Shown here: positions 23,176 to 31,905 of the stretch, piece after piece
How positions within the stretch are numbered: position 1 is the stretch's first letter
Layout of the letters: each line of letters opens with the position of its first letter
NCBI RefSeq assembly: GCF_011039085.1
Contig: NZ_JAAKEI010000028.1
Span: 1-37,849, forward strand
Direction of reading: 5' to 3'
DNA: 37,849 bases
Source of the DNA: Desulfovibrio sp. ZJ369
GTDB taxonomy: Bacteria > Desulfobacterota > Desulfovibrionia > Desulfovibrionales > Desulfovibrionaceae
Translations under genes and position numbers: made by a program
The notes under the pieces: model-generated
Databases searched by the model: none
The model's input: the letters and a program-made list of their open reading frames with translations, nothing else
Told to the model about the DNA's origin: nothing

Positions 23176-25368
23176 ATGAGCAGCAATAATGCCCGCAATA
23201 ACGCCATTCAGGCCATCACCACATACAAGCCGGAAGCGGCGCCGCTGAACTTTGCGGATACCAGGCCCACGGATATTTTCGGCAGCAATGTCTTCAGCGA
23301 CAGGGTGATGCGCGAGCGCCTGCCCAAGGCCGTGTATAAATCGCTGCGCAAGACCATCGAGTTCGGCGAGCGCATGGATCCTTCCATAGCCGACACAGTG
23401 GCCGCGGTCATGAAAGACTGGGCCATTGAAAAAGGCGCTACCCATTTCACCCATATTTTTTACCCGCTGACCGGGCAAACCGCGGAAAAGCACGACAGCT
23501 TCCTGATGCCCGACGGCACGGGCGGCGTGATTGCGGAGTTTTCCGGCTCCATGCTGATCCGGGGCGAGCCGGACGCCTCTTCTTTTCCTTCCGGGGGCCT
23601 GCGCTCCACCTTCGAGGCGCGCGGCTACACGGCCTGGGACGTGACCAGCCCGGCCTACATCATGGAAAATCCCAACGGCACCTTTTTGTGCATACCCACC
23701 ATGTTCCTCTCCTGGACGGGCGTGGCCCTGGACAAAAAAACGCCGCTGCTGCGCTCCGGGCAGGCCCTGAATCGCGAGGCCCAGCGCGTGCTGGCGCTCT
23801 TCAACATCCACACGGATTTGCCGGTTATCTCCTATGCGGGTCTGGAGCAGGAATACTTTCTCATTGACAATAACTTCAATTTCGCCCGACCTGACCTTCA
23901 GGTAGCCGGGCGTTCGCTGTTCGGCGCGCGCCCGGCCAAAGGGCAGGAATTCAGCGACCAGTATTTCGGGGTCATCCCCCAGCGCGTGCTCTCCTGCATG
24001 ATGGAAGTGGAGCGCGAGCTGTACAAGCTGGGCGTGCCCGTGCGCACCCGCCATAACGAGGCGGCCCCCAGCCAGTATGAGATCGCGCCGCTCTACGAGC
24101 CGAGCAATCTGGCCGTGGACCACAATCACATCATCATGTCCACGCTGCGCAATGTGGCCAAACGCTACGGGCTCAAATGCCTTTTGCACGAAAAGCCCTT
24201 CAGCGGCATCAACGGATCGGGCAAGCACGTCAATTATTCCATTGGCAATGCCGAGCTGGGCACGCTCTTTGATCCCGGCGAGACCCCGCACGCCAATGCC
24301 AAGTTTCTGGTATTCTGCTCGGCCATGATCCGCGCCGTGCACAAGTACGGGGGCCTGTTGCGGACAACCGTGGCCAGCGCCGGCAACGATCACCGCCTGG
24401 GAGCGCACGAGGCGCCGCCCGCGATCATGTCAATCTTTCTGGGCGATCAGCTCACCGAGGTTCTTGAAGCCTTCCGGGCCGGGCGGGCTGACGACGCGGC
24501 AGGCGGCGGAAGCGGCCGGATCATGAATGTGGGGGTGGACACCCTGCCGCCCCTGCCCACGGATCCCGGCGACCGCAACCGCACCAGCCCCGTGGCCTTT
24601 ACCGGCAACCGCTTTGAATTCCGGGCCGTGGGCTCCAGCCAGTCGGCCGCCGGTTCGATCACCGCGCTCAACGCCATGATGGCCGACTCCCTGGGTTTTG
24701 CCGCGGACTGGCTGGAAAAGGAACTCAAGGCGGGCAAGCCGTTCAATGCCGCTGTGCAATCCTTTATCGAGCATGTCATTGACGAGCACAGCGCGGTGAT
24801 CTTCAACGGCGACGGCTATTCGGAGATCTGGCACAAGGAAGCCCGGCGGCGCGGCCTGCCGGATCTGCGCAATACCCCGGAGGCCCTGCCCGAACTGACC
24901 CGGCCGGAGGTCATTGACCTCTATGAGCGGCAGGGCATCCTGAAGCGGGCCGAGCTCAAGGCCCGTCAGGACATTTATCTGGAACAGTACTGCAAGACCG
25001 TGCGCACCGAGGCCAACCTGGTGATCCGCATGGCGCGCACGATCATCTTCCCGGCGGGCATGCGCTATCAGGGCGAGCTGGCGGGCACGGCCGCGCACAT
25101 GCAGGCCATCGGCAAAGAGTTCAGGACCCTGACCCTGGACGAAGTCACCACGCATTTGCGCGCCCTGCAGGCGGCCACCGCCAGGCTCGAAGAAATCCTC
25201 GCCGATGTGGCCGCTCAGGGCGAAGGCCTTGAGGCGGCCCGACGGTATTGCGCGGAAGTGCTGCCTGCGATGGGCGAAGTCCGTTGCTGCGCGGATCTTC
25301 TGGAAACCCGCGTGGCTGATGATTTGTGGGCCTTGCCCAACTATCAGGAGATTTTGTTCGGCAAATAG
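23176..25368 (+). CDS. glnN: Glutamine synthetase type III
   Basis: GSIII makes glutamine from glutamate, ammonia and ATP. At 730 residues it has the usual GSIII length, well above the roughly 470 of GSI. The N-terminal GSIII region is clear ([17 protein letters not shown], then [18 protein letters not shown]), followed by the catalytic barrel with EQEYF, the [11 protein letters not shown] block, and the ATP/glutamate-binding [10 protein letters not shown]. The C-terminus has the long helical extension of the family. AAGGAG lies 5 bases before ATG 23176. No nitrogen-regulatory gene is adjacent. The downstream gap holds a long palindrome. Confidence 0.96.
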   Translation: MSSNNARNNAIQAITTYKPEAAPLNFADTRPTDIFGSNVFSDRVMRERLPKAVYKSLRKTIEFGERMDPSIADTVAAVMKDWAIEKGATHFTHIFYPLTGQTAEKHDSFLMPDGTGGVIAEFSGSMLIRGEPDASSFPSGGLRSTFEARGYTAWDVTSPAYIMENPNGTFLCIPTMFLSWTGVALDKKTPLLRSGQALNREAQRVLALFNIHTDLPVISYAGLEQEYFLIDNNFNFARPDLQVAGRSLFGARPAKGQEFSDQYFGVIPQRVLSCMMEVERELYKLGVPVRTRHNEAAPSQYEIAPLYEPSNLAVDHNHIIMSTLRNVAKRYGLKCLLHEKPFSGINGSGKHVNYSIGNAELGTLFDPGETPHANAKFLVFCSAMIRAVHKYGGLLRTTVASAGNDHRLGAHEAPPAIMSIFLGDQLTEVLEAFRAGRADDAAGGGSGRIMNVGVDTLPPLPTDPGDRNRTSPVAFTGNRFEFRAVGSSQSAAGSITALNAMMADSLGFAADWLEKELKAGKPFNAAVQSFIEHVIDEHSAVIFNGDGYSEIWHKEARRRGLPDLRNTPEALPELTRPEVIDLYERQGILKRAELKARQDIYLEQYCKTVRTEANLVIRMARTIIFPAGMRYQGELAGTAAHMQAIGKEFRTLTLDEVTTHLRALQAATARLEEILADVAAQGEGLEAARRYCAEVLPAMGEVRCCADLLETRVADDLWALPNYQEILFGK

Positions 25369-25435
25369 AGCGTCTTGCTCATGAAATGAGCTAAACGCTC
25401 TGGCGACAGCGTTAGCTGACGCCCGCGCCGAATGA

Positions 25436-25624
25436 GCGTCCAGACCGCGTTGCGGTAGCCGTTAGCAAGCTTTGCTTGCTTACGGATAGCGACAGCGGTT
25501 GCGTTGGCTGGCTGCCGCAGTAACCAGTTGCTGTCTTCATCCGTAGCTTCCTTCGTCGCAACGGCTGAAGCCTGGACGCGAAATGATGGCAGCGAAGTGA
25601 TTGAAAATGGATATTTTCAATCAC
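25436..25624. repeat. Long nested palindrome plus hairpin, between glnN and trp operon
   Basis: Five complementary segments nest in order: GCGTCCAG 25436-25443 with 25572-25579; GTTGCG 25449-25454 with 25557-25562; TACGGAT 25481-25487 with 25539-25545; GACAGC 25491-25496 with 25530-25535; GGTT 25497-25500 with 25522-25525. A side hairpin AGCAAGC-TTT-GCTTGCT lies at 25464-25480. A separate perfect 12-base hairpin (GTGATTGAAAAT, loop GGAT) lies at 25597-25624. It could be a structured RNA, a palindromic intergenic repeat, or the glnN 3' end. No coding gene is seen here. Confidence 0.55.
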
Positions 25625-25708
25625 AAAATACTCTAGGCGGCAGGCCCGCGCTGTCATGCCCGCCCGGAGGGATTTTTCTTTTTCCGGGCGCAGGCCCGGC
25701 ATACGCCC

Positions 25709-25737
25709 TTGACACAGTGCGGCTGTCTGTGTAGTTT
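25709..25737 (+). promoter_or_regulatory. trp operon promoter
   Basis: TTGACA at 25709-25714, a 17-base spacer, then TAGTTT at 25732-25737. The -35 is perfect and the -10 fair. It lies 35 bases before the leader peptide start. No TrpR-type operator is evident, so attenuation is the visible control. Confidence 0.7.
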
Positions 25738-25772
25738 TTGAAAAAACAACGGAACCGGATAAGGATTTTTTT

Positions 25773-25862
25773 ATGCACGTTTTCCCGACCGCCTTCTTTG
25801 CCGACAGCGTTATGGGCTGGTGGTGGCGCAGGCAGATGCGTGGGGGAGACGTGCGGGCATAA
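25773..25862 (+). CDS. trpL: trp operon leader peptide
   Basis: A 29-residue frame, beginning MHVFPTAFFADSVMG and followed by three consecutive Trp codons at 25818-25826, then RRQMRGGDVRA and TAA. It has AAGGA upstream at about 25760-25765. Ribosomes stall on the Trp codons when charged tRNA-Trp is scarce, which decides whether the downstream terminator forms. The gene is too short for usual gene calling, but its place between a strong promoter and a terminator before trpE makes the role clear. Confidence 0.9.
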   Translation: MHVFPTAFFADSVMGWWWRRQMRGGDVRA

Positions 25863-25926
25863 AAAATCCGTTCGTTCCGGTCAGCTTTTGCAAGCGCCGT
25901 CTCCCTGTGGGACGGCGCTTTTTTTT
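25844..25926 (+). terminator. trp attenuator with alternative antiterminator pairing
   Basis: The terminator stem is AAGCGCCGTC (25892-25901) with GACGGCGCTT (25911-25920), followed by a run of T to 25926. GGGAGACG at 25844-25851, just after the Trp codons, is complementary to CGTCTCCC at 25898-25905. That pairing would destroy the terminator stem. So stalling at the Trp codons would favour the antiterminator and trpE expression. Pairings are read from sequence; regulation is inferred from the known trp attenuation logic. Confidence 0.85.
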
Positions 25927-26082
25927 ATGTCTTGCAGCAGGAGAGCCTTTCCGCGGGCAACGCTCTGCCGGGGCGAAGGCACACAGCGCGGCAAGGCGAG
26001 GAGGGCACAGGCCGTTTGTGGGCGGAACGCAGTTCCAAGCACCGCCTGTTGCAACATACATCTATTCATAAGGATGTGGAGG

Positions 26083-27543
26083 ATGGAAACAAACACAATC
26101 GCACGGTCGCGGCTGACCCTGCAGCAATCCGCCCGCTGGCTTCCGGCGGACATGGATACGCCGATCAGCCTGTTCATGGGCATGGCGGGCGCGGGCAACG
26201 GCATTTTGCTGGAAAGCGCCGAAGTGGACGGCCGCTGGGGCCGGTACAGCATCCTGGCCTGCGACATGGCCCTGTTCATATCCTGCCGGGACGGCAAGCT
26301 GGCCCTGCGCGTGGAAAGCCCAGGCCTCGCGCCGCTGGCTGATCTGGAGGGCCTGCCCTTTGTGTCGGGCCTGCGCGAGCTGATGCAGTGTCTGCATGTG
26401 CTGCCGCCGGAAAATGTCCGGGATTTGCCGCCGATCACCCGCGCCCTGTACGGCTGCCTGGGCTTCGGCATGGCCGGGCTGTTCAATCCCAAGCTGGCCG
26501 GGATCATGCCGCCTGAAGAGGCCGACTGCCTTCTGGCCCTGCCCGGCACGGTGCTGGTTTTCGATCATCTGTACAATCGGCTCTGCCAGGTAAGCCTGGG
26601 CGAGCACCGGGATCTGCGTAGCGCCCGTCAGGCCGCCGGACCCGCAACCGGCAGGGATCCGGGCCAGAGCGAGACTTTTGCGCCGGATCAAATCCTGGCC
26701 GAGCCGGATGAAGCAGGCTACAAGAGCCGCGTGGAGCGGATCAAGGAAATGCTGCGCCAGGGCGAGGCCATTCAGGTGGTGCCCTCGGTGCGCTTTTCAA
26801 CGCCTTTTGCGGGCGACCCCTTTGCGCTGTACCGCCGCATGCGGCGTTTCAACGCTTCGCCCTATATGTTTTACATGCGCTTCCCGGAGCTGACCCTGTT
26901 CGGCTCTTCGCCGGAGGTCATGGTGTGCTGCACGGAAGGGCGTTTGCAGCTTTCCCCCATTGCAGGCACGCGGCGCCGGGGCAGGGACGATCTGGAAGAC
27001 GCCCGTCTGGCCGCGGAACTGCGCGACGATCCCAAAGAGCGCGCCGAGCATGTGATGCTGGTGGATCTGGGCCGCAATGACCTGGGCCGGGTGGCCAGGC
27101 CGGGCAGCGTCAATCTGGAGCGGTACATGGAAGTGGAACGCTTTTCCCATGTCATGCACCTGACCAGCCGGGTCACGGCGCGGCTGGCCGACGGCCTGGA
27201 CGCCCTGGACGTGCTGGCCGCCGCGTTCCCGGCGGGCACGGTTTCCGGCGCGCCCAAAACGCGGGCCCTGGAGATCATCCGTGAGCTGGAAGGCCGCTCG
27301 CGCGGCCCGTACGCGGGCTGCATCGGCTGGCTGGGCCTGGACAAGGCCAGCGTGAATCTGAACACAGGCATCACCATCCGCAGCATGTGGCTGCGCGACG
27401 GCAGATTGTTCTGGCAGGCGGGCGGCGGCATTGTTCATGACTCCGATCCCGAACTGGAATGGAAGGAAGTGTGCAACAAATCAGCCATCATGCGCCTGGC
27501 GCTGCGAGCGGAGGACGAAGAATATGTTTCTGCTCATCGATAA
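26083..27543 (+). CDS. trpE: Anthranilate synthase component I
   Basis: TrpE converts chorismate to anthranilate with ammonia from TrpG. The 486-residue protein has the N-terminal LLES feedback motif (residues about 42-45), which binds tryptophan, and the C-terminal chorismate-binding domain with SPIAGTRRRG, AEHVMLVDLGRNDLGR, TVSGAPK and GGGIVHDSDPE-EW. The ATG at 26083 is chosen because AAGGA lies 8 bases upstream (26070-26074); ATG 26074 is in frame but has no spacing. The longer open frame overlaps the leader and attenuator and is not real. It overlaps the trpGD start by 20 bases. Confidence 0.96.
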   Translation: METNTIARSRLTLQQSARWLPADMDTPISLFMGMAGAGNGILLESAEVDGRWGRYSILACDMALFISCRDGKLALRVESPGLAPLADLEGLPFVSGLRELMQCLHVLPPENVRDLPPITRALYGCLGFGMAGLFNPKLAGIMPPEEADCLLALPGTVLVFDHLYNRLCQVSLGEHRDLRSARQAAGPATGRDPGQSETFAPDQILAEPDEAGYKSRVERIKEMLRQGEAIQVVPSVRFSTPFAGDPFALYRRMRRFNASPYMFYMRFPELTLFGSSPEVMVCCTEGRLQLSPIAGTRRRGRDDLEDARLAAELRDDPKERAEHVMLVDLGRNDLGRVARPGSVNLERYMEVERFSHVMHLTSRVTARLADGLDALDVLAAAFPAGTVSGAPKTRALEIIRELEGRSRGPYAGCIGWLGLDKASVNLNTGITIRSMWLRDGRLFWQAGGGIVHDSDPELEWKEVCNKSAIMRLALRAEDEEYVSAHR

Positions 27544-29116
27544 TTACGATTCCTTCACCTACAATCTGGTGCAGGCCTTTTACGCTCTGGGGCATGAGCC
27601 GCGCGTCCTGCGCAATGACGACCCCGCGGTGCTGGAGGCCGCGGTTGATCCGGAGCTGAAAATGGTCTGCATTTCTCCCGGGCCCGGCCATCCGGCCAGG
27701 GCCGGGCTCTGCCCGGAATTTCTGAACCGCCTTGATCCGCGCATTCCGGTGCTCGGCGTCTGCCTGGGGCATCAGCTCCTGGGCCTGCATGCCGGGGCCA
27801 GGGTGGACATAGGCCCCTGCATCATGCACGGCAAGCAGTCGGAAATCGTGCATGACGGCACGGGCCTGTTCAGCGGCCTGCCCAATCCCATGCGCGTGGG
27901 CCGGTATCATTCCCTGGTGGTGCGCGCCGACGAGGACGCCGCCAACCCGCGCTTCAGCGTGACAGCGCGCGCGCCGGAAGGCGAGGTCATGGCCCTGCGC
28001 TACACTGATCGCCCCTGGGTGGGCGTGCAGTTTCACCCCGAATCCGTGCTCACCCCCGACGGCCTGCGCCTGCTGGGCAATTTCCCGCAGTCGGTGCTGA
28101 GCACGGATAGCGGGACCGCGGATCTCGCGGACACTCTGGAGCGCCTGGCCCGCAGGGAGGATCTCACGGCTGAAATGGCCTCCGCGGCTTTTGCCGCGCT
28201 GATGGACGGCAAAATGACCCCGGCCCAGGCGGGCGCTTTTCTGATGGGCCTGCGCATGAAGGGCGAAAGCGCCCTGGAGCTGGCCCATGCCACGCGCGCG
28301 GCCCTGGCCCGGGCCGTGCGTGTGGACGGCATTTCCGGCATCAGCATCGACGTGGTGGGCACGGGCGGCGACGGCCGCAACTCCTTCAACTGTTCCACGG
28401 CCACCTCCCTGGTGCTGGCGGGCATGGGCTACAAAGTGGTCAAGCACGGCAACCGGGCCGTCTCCTCCAAGTGCGGCAGCGCCGATGCTCTGGAAGCCCT
28501 GGGCATTGGTCTGGACAAAAATCCTGCTTCCGTGGCCGAAATGGTGCGGCGGCGCAATTTCGCCTTTCTTTTTGCGCCGTATTTTCATCCGGCCTTCAAA
28601 AATATCGGCCCCTTGCGCAAGGAACTGGGGGTGCGTACGCTCTTCAATATCCTGGGCCCCATGATCAATCCCGCGCGCCCGAGCCATCTGCTCATGGGCG
28701 TGGCCCGGCCCGAACTGGTGCCCCTGGCGGCCGAGACATTGATCCAGTCGCCTCTGTACCGGGCGGCCGTGGTGTGCGGCGCGGGCGGCTATGATGAAGT
28801 GACGCCCCTGGGGCCGGCGCAAATCGCGCTGCTGCATGACGGCGCCATCAGCCCTCTGGCGCTGGACCCGGCGGATTTCGGCATCCGGCCCTGCGCGCCC
28901 GAAGATCTGGCCGTGCACAGCAAGGAGGAAGCCGTGGCCGTGCTCAAAGACATACTTGACGGCAACGGCTCCAGGGCCATGCTGGACATGGTGACGCTCA
29001 ACGTGGGCTTGTCCCTCTATCTTCTGGAGGAAAATTGGGACATGACCTTGTGCATGGCCCGCGCCCGGGAGGCGGTCAGCGGCGGCCTGGGCAGGAAGGT
29101 GCTGCATGCGGCTTGA
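27524..29116 (+). CDS. trpGD: Fused anthranilate synthase glutamine amidotransferase / anthranilate phosphoribosyltransferase
   Basis: This 530-residue fusion carries two steps. Residues 1-190 are TrpG, a class I glutamine amidotransferase with catalytic C80 in GVCLGHQ and H171/E173 in FHPES. Residues about 200-530 are TrpD, which joins anthranilate to PRPP, with GTGGDGRNSFNCST and KHGNRAVSSKCGSAD. The join lies near residues 190-205 with no stop or frame change. The ATG at 27524 has GGAGG 9 bases upstream and lies inside the trpE end. Fused GD proteins are also known in some enterobacteria. Confidence 0.96.
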   Translation: MFLLIDNYDSFTYNLVQAFYALGHEPRVLRNDDPAVLEAAVDPELKMVCISPGPGHPARAGLCPEFLNRLDPRIPVLGVCLGHQLLGLHAGARVDIGPCIMHGKQSEIVHDGTGLFSGLPNPMRVGRYHSLVVRADEDAANPRFSVTARAPEGEVMALRYTDRPWVGVQFHPESVLTPDGLRLLGNFPQSVLSTDSGTADLADTLERLARREDLTAEMASAAFAALMDGKMTPAQAGAFLMGLRMKGESALELAHATRAALARAVRVDGISGISIDVVGTGGDGRNSFNCSTATSLVLAGMGYKVVKHGNRAVSSKCGSADALEALGIGLDKNPASVAEMVRRRNFAFLFAPYFHPAFKNIGPLRKELGVRTLFNILGPMINPARPSHLLMGVARPELVPLAAETLIQSPLYRAAVVCGAGGYDEVTPLGPAQIALLHDGAISPLALDPADFGIRPCAPEDLAVHSKEEAVAVLKDILDGNGSRAMLDMVTLNVGLSLYLLEENWDMTLCMARAREAVSGGLGRKVLHAA

Positions 29117-29984
29117 GCGTTTTTACACGGCCAAGCAGGCTGAGGTGCAAGCCTTGCGCCGGGCGGCCGAGCAGGGGAAATTGCCCGCGCCTCTGGCCGC
29201 CCCGCGCCCGGATTTTGCGCAAGCCCTGCTCACGGCCCGGCCCGAGGCGCAAAGCCGGACAGAAGGCGGAAAAGCCCCTCTGGCCGTGATCGCGGAATAC
29301 AAGCGGGCCTCGCCGTCGCGCGGGGTGATCTGCCAATCCCTGAGCGTGGAAGAAGCCGTGCGCCAGTACGCCGGGGCCGGAGCTTCGGCCTTGTCCATTC
29401 TCACGGAAGAAAGGCATTTTCACGGCCGCCTGGATTTTCTGCAACGGGCCGCCGCGTCCGAGCTGTACCGGCAGGGCCCTCTGCCCCTGCTGCGCAAGGA
29501 TTTTATCTTTGATCCCCTGCAGGTGCGCGCCACGGCGGCCACCCCGGCGTCAGCCCTTCTGCTGATTGTGCGTCTGACGCCCGATGCCGCGCTGTTGCGG
29601 CAGTTGCGGGAAACGGCCGAAAGCCTGGGCATGCAGGCTGTGGTGGAAATTTTCGACGCGGAAGATCTGCGGATGGCGCGTGAAAGCGGCGCGCGGATTA
29701 TCCAAGTCAACGCCAGGGATCTGCAAACCTTTGCCGTGGATCGCGCGGCCTGTCTGGCCCTGGCCCGGACCTGGCCGCCCGCTCCGCATGAAATATGGGT
29801 GGCGGCCAGCGGCATCAGCCGCCATGAACATCTGCGCGAGGCGGCCGAGGCCGGGTACAGGGCCGCCCTGGTGGGCAGCGCCCTCATGGAAAACGGCAGG
29901 CCGGGGGCCGCGCTTTCCGCCCTGCTTTCCGGGCCGGATGCCGGGCCGGAGAAGAGAGCGCAATCAGGGGAGCAGCCATGCTGA
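29106..29984 (+). CDS. trpC: Indole-3-glycerol phosphate synthase
   Basis: TrpC closes the indole ring. The 292-residue TIM barrel shows IAEYKRASPSRG (catalytic Lys and phosphate-binding SPS), LLRKDFIFDPLQV, the catalytic Glu in VVEIFDAEDL, and VNARDLQTF where the family usually has INNRDL. The C-terminal SGI and GSALM segments bind phosphate. It overlaps the trpGD end by 11 bases and the trpF start by 7, typical of a tightly packed operon. The N-terminal 75 residues are somewhat longer and more variable than in E. coli. Confidence 0.95.
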   Translation: MRLERFYTAKQAEVQALRRAAEQGKLPAPLAAPRPDFAQALLTARPEAQSRTEGGKAPLAVIAEYKRASPSRGVICQSLSVEEAVRQYAGAGASALSILTEERHFHGRLDFLQRAAASELYRQGPLPLLRKDFIFDPLQVRATAATPASALLLIVRLTPDAALLRQLRETAESLGMQAVVEIFDAEDLRMARESGARIIQVNARDLQTFAVDRAACLALARTWPPAPHEIWVAASGISRHEHLREAAEAGYRAALVGSALMENGRPGAALSALLSGPDAGPEKRAQSGEQPC

Positions 29985-30619
29985 TCAAAATTTGCGGCCT
30001 GACCCGGCAGGAGGATCTGGACCTTGCAAGCCGCCTGGGCGCGCAATTCTGCGGTTTTATTTTCCACCCCAAAAGCCCGCGCTGCATAGCGCCGGAGCAG
30101 GCCGCCCGCCTTGAGAGCGGCTCCATGCGCCGGGTAGGCGTGTTTGTGGAACAGGATGCCGAGGAAATCCGGCAGATTATGCGGGCCGCGCGCCTGGATC
30201 TGGCCCAGCTCCACGGCGGGCAGAGCCTGGAGTGCGCGCTGGCTGTGGGCGCGGAGCGGGTGATACGGGTGATCTGGCCGGATCGTTACACGCATCGGGC
30301 TGTTTTGCATGCTGAACTGCTGAAGCACGCCCGGGCCTGCGCCTTTTATCTGCTGGATGCGGGCACGGCCGGAGGCGGCAGCGGCAGACGGCTGGAATGG
30401 CAGGATTTGTCGGGCTTGCGGCCGCCGCGGCCCTGGCTGCTGGCCGGGGGCCTTGGCGCGGACAACGTGCGGCAGGCCCTGCGTCAGTGCGCGCCCGGCG
30501 GCGTGGACTTCAATTCCGGCATTGAGGATGCGCCGGGCCTGAAAAATGCGCAAAAACTTCAGGCAGCCGTGGCGGCCGCGCTCAAGGCCGGTGGCAGGGG
30601 CGCGGATTCGGCTGCCTGA
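29978..30619 (+). CDS. trpF: Phosphoribosylanthranilate isomerase
   Basis: TrpF performs the Amadori rearrangement before the TrpC step. The 213-residue barrel starts with LIKICGLTRQEDLDLA (catalytic Cys in KICG) and has GFIFHPKSPR, VGVFVEQ, LLDAG with the catalytic Asp, and LAGGLGADNV at the phosphate site. The ATG at 29978 lies within the trpC end. It is followed by a 90-base gap holding a hairpin. Confidence 0.95.
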   Translation: MLIKICGLTRQEDLDLASRLGAQFCGFIFHPKSPRCIAPEQAARLESGSMRRVGVFVEQDAEEIRQIMRAARLDLAQLHGGQSLECALAVGAERVIRVIWPDRYTHRAVLHAELLKHARACAFYLLDAGTAGGGSGRRLEWQDLSGLRPPRPWLLAGGLGADNVRQALRQCAPGGVDFNSGIEDAPGLKNAQKLQAAVAAALKAGGRGADSAA

Positions 30620-30648
30620 GCCTTTGAAAAAACGCTGATTTCAAAGGC
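30620..30648. other. Hairpin between trpF and trpB
   Basis: A perfect 10-base inverted repeat, GCCTTTGAAA (30620-30629) and TTTCAAAGGC (30639-30648), begins right after the trpF stop. No T tract follows, so it is probably an mRNA processing or stability element rather than a full terminator. It sits at the only sizeable gap in the operon. Confidence 0.55.
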
Positions 30649-30709
30649 AGGATGTTGCGGTTGCGGCTTCCGCGCACGCGTTCATGGAACAATTTTTTGG
30701 GGAGTTCTT

Positions 30710-31903
30710 ATGAAAAACAGGTACTTCGGGGAATTCGGGGGTTGCTTTGTGCCCGAACTGCTCATGCCGCCGCTTCTGGAAGTGGAAGCGGCCATGCGTG
30801 ATATCCTGCCCACGCCCGCGTTTCAGGCCGAGCTGGACGATCTGCTGCGCAATTACGCGGGCCGCCCCACGCCTCTGACGCATTGCCCCACGCTTTCGCG
30901 GGAGCTGGGCTTCAATCTCTGGCTCAAGCGCGAGGATTTGCTGCATACCGGGGCGCACAAGGTCAATAACACGCTGGGCCAGGCTCTGCTGGCCAGGCAC
31001 ATGGGCAAAACCGCCCTGGTGGCGGAAACCGGGGCGGGACAGCACGGCGTCGCCACGGCCGCGGCTGCCGCGCGTCTGGGCCTGGCCTGCACGGTGTACA
31101 TGGGCGGCGAGGATGTGGAACGCCAGGCGTCCAACGTGATGCGCATGAAGCTGCTCGGCGCTCAGGTGCACGCGGTGCAGAGCGGCACCCGCACGCTCAA
31201 GGACGCCATCAACGAGGCCTTGCGGGCCTGGATTTCCTGCCAGCAGAACACGCACTACTGTTTTGGCACGGCCGCCGGGCCGCATCCCTTCCCGACCCTG
31301 GTCCGTCTGCTGCAAAGCGTCATCGGCAAGGAAACCCGCGCCCAGATCCTGAAAAAAACCGGCAAACTGCCGGATGTGGTGGTGGCCTGCGTGGGCGGCG
31401 GCTCCAACGCCATCGGCATGTTTCATCCTTTTCTTGAGGATGAGGGCGTGCGGATCATCGGGGTGGAGGCCGCAGGCACCGGCGAGCCGGGCTGCTTCAA
31501 CTCCGCGCCTTTGAACCTGGGCGCGCCCGGCGTGCTGCACGGCAATTACAGTATGCTGCTCCAGAATAACGACGGCCAGATCGAGCCTTCGCACTCCATT
31601 TCCGCTGGCCTGGATTATCCCGGAGTGGGCCCTGAGCACGCCTTTTTGCACAAGAGCGGGCGCGTGCGGTACGGCATGGTCAAGGACGCCAATGCGCTGG
31701 CCGCATTCCAGCGGCTTTGCCGGGCCGAAGGCATTCTGCCCGCCCTGGAGTCCTCGCACGCTCTGGCCTGGGTTCTGGATCATCCGCAGGAATTCGCGCC
31801 CGGCAGTCATGTGGTGGTCAACCTCTCCGGCCGGGGCGACAAAGATATGGACATCATCCGCAAGGAGCTGGAACGGAACATCCCGGCCAGGGAAGAGGTG
31901 TAA
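30710..31903 (+). CDS. trpB: Tryptophan synthase beta subunit
   Basis: TrpB condenses indole with serine using PLP. The 397-residue protein has the PLP lysine K84 in HTGAHKVNN, ETGAGQHGVATA, the phosphate-binding GGGSNAIG, and the C-terminal NLSGRGDKD. Length is standard for TrpB1. GGGGAG lies 6 bases before ATG 30710. trpA starts 2 bases after its stop, so the alpha-beta complex is made in balance. Confidence 0.97.
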   Translation: MKNRYFGEFGGCFVPELLMPPLLEVEAAMRDILPTPAFQAELDDLLRNYAGRPTPLTHCPTLSRELGFNLWLKREDLLHTGAHKVNNTLGQALLARHMGKTALVAETGAGQHGVATAAAAARLGLACTVYMGGEDVERQASNVMRMKLLGAQVHAVQSGTRTLKDAINEALRAWISCQQNTHYCFGTAAGPHPFPTLVRLLQSVIGKETRAQILKKTGKLPDVVVACVGGGSNAIGMFHPFLEDEGVRIIGVEAAGTGEPGCFNSAPLNLGAPGVLHGNYSMLLQNNDGQIEPSHSISAGLDYPGVGPEHAFLHKSGRVRYGMVKDANALAAFQRLCRAEGILPALESSHALAWVLDHPQEFAPGSHVVVNLSGRGDKDMDIIRKELERNIPAREEV

Positions 31904-31905
31904 TC

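Noticed and set aside
23071..24408. A 445-codon antisense frame across glnN
   Set aside because: Shadow of the real glnN gene; low-complexity His/Arg/Gly-rich translation and no ribosome site.
25738..26082. N-terminal extension of trpE through the leader region
   Set aside because: It overlaps the attenuator hairpin and leader peptide, and TrpE family proteins start near 26083.
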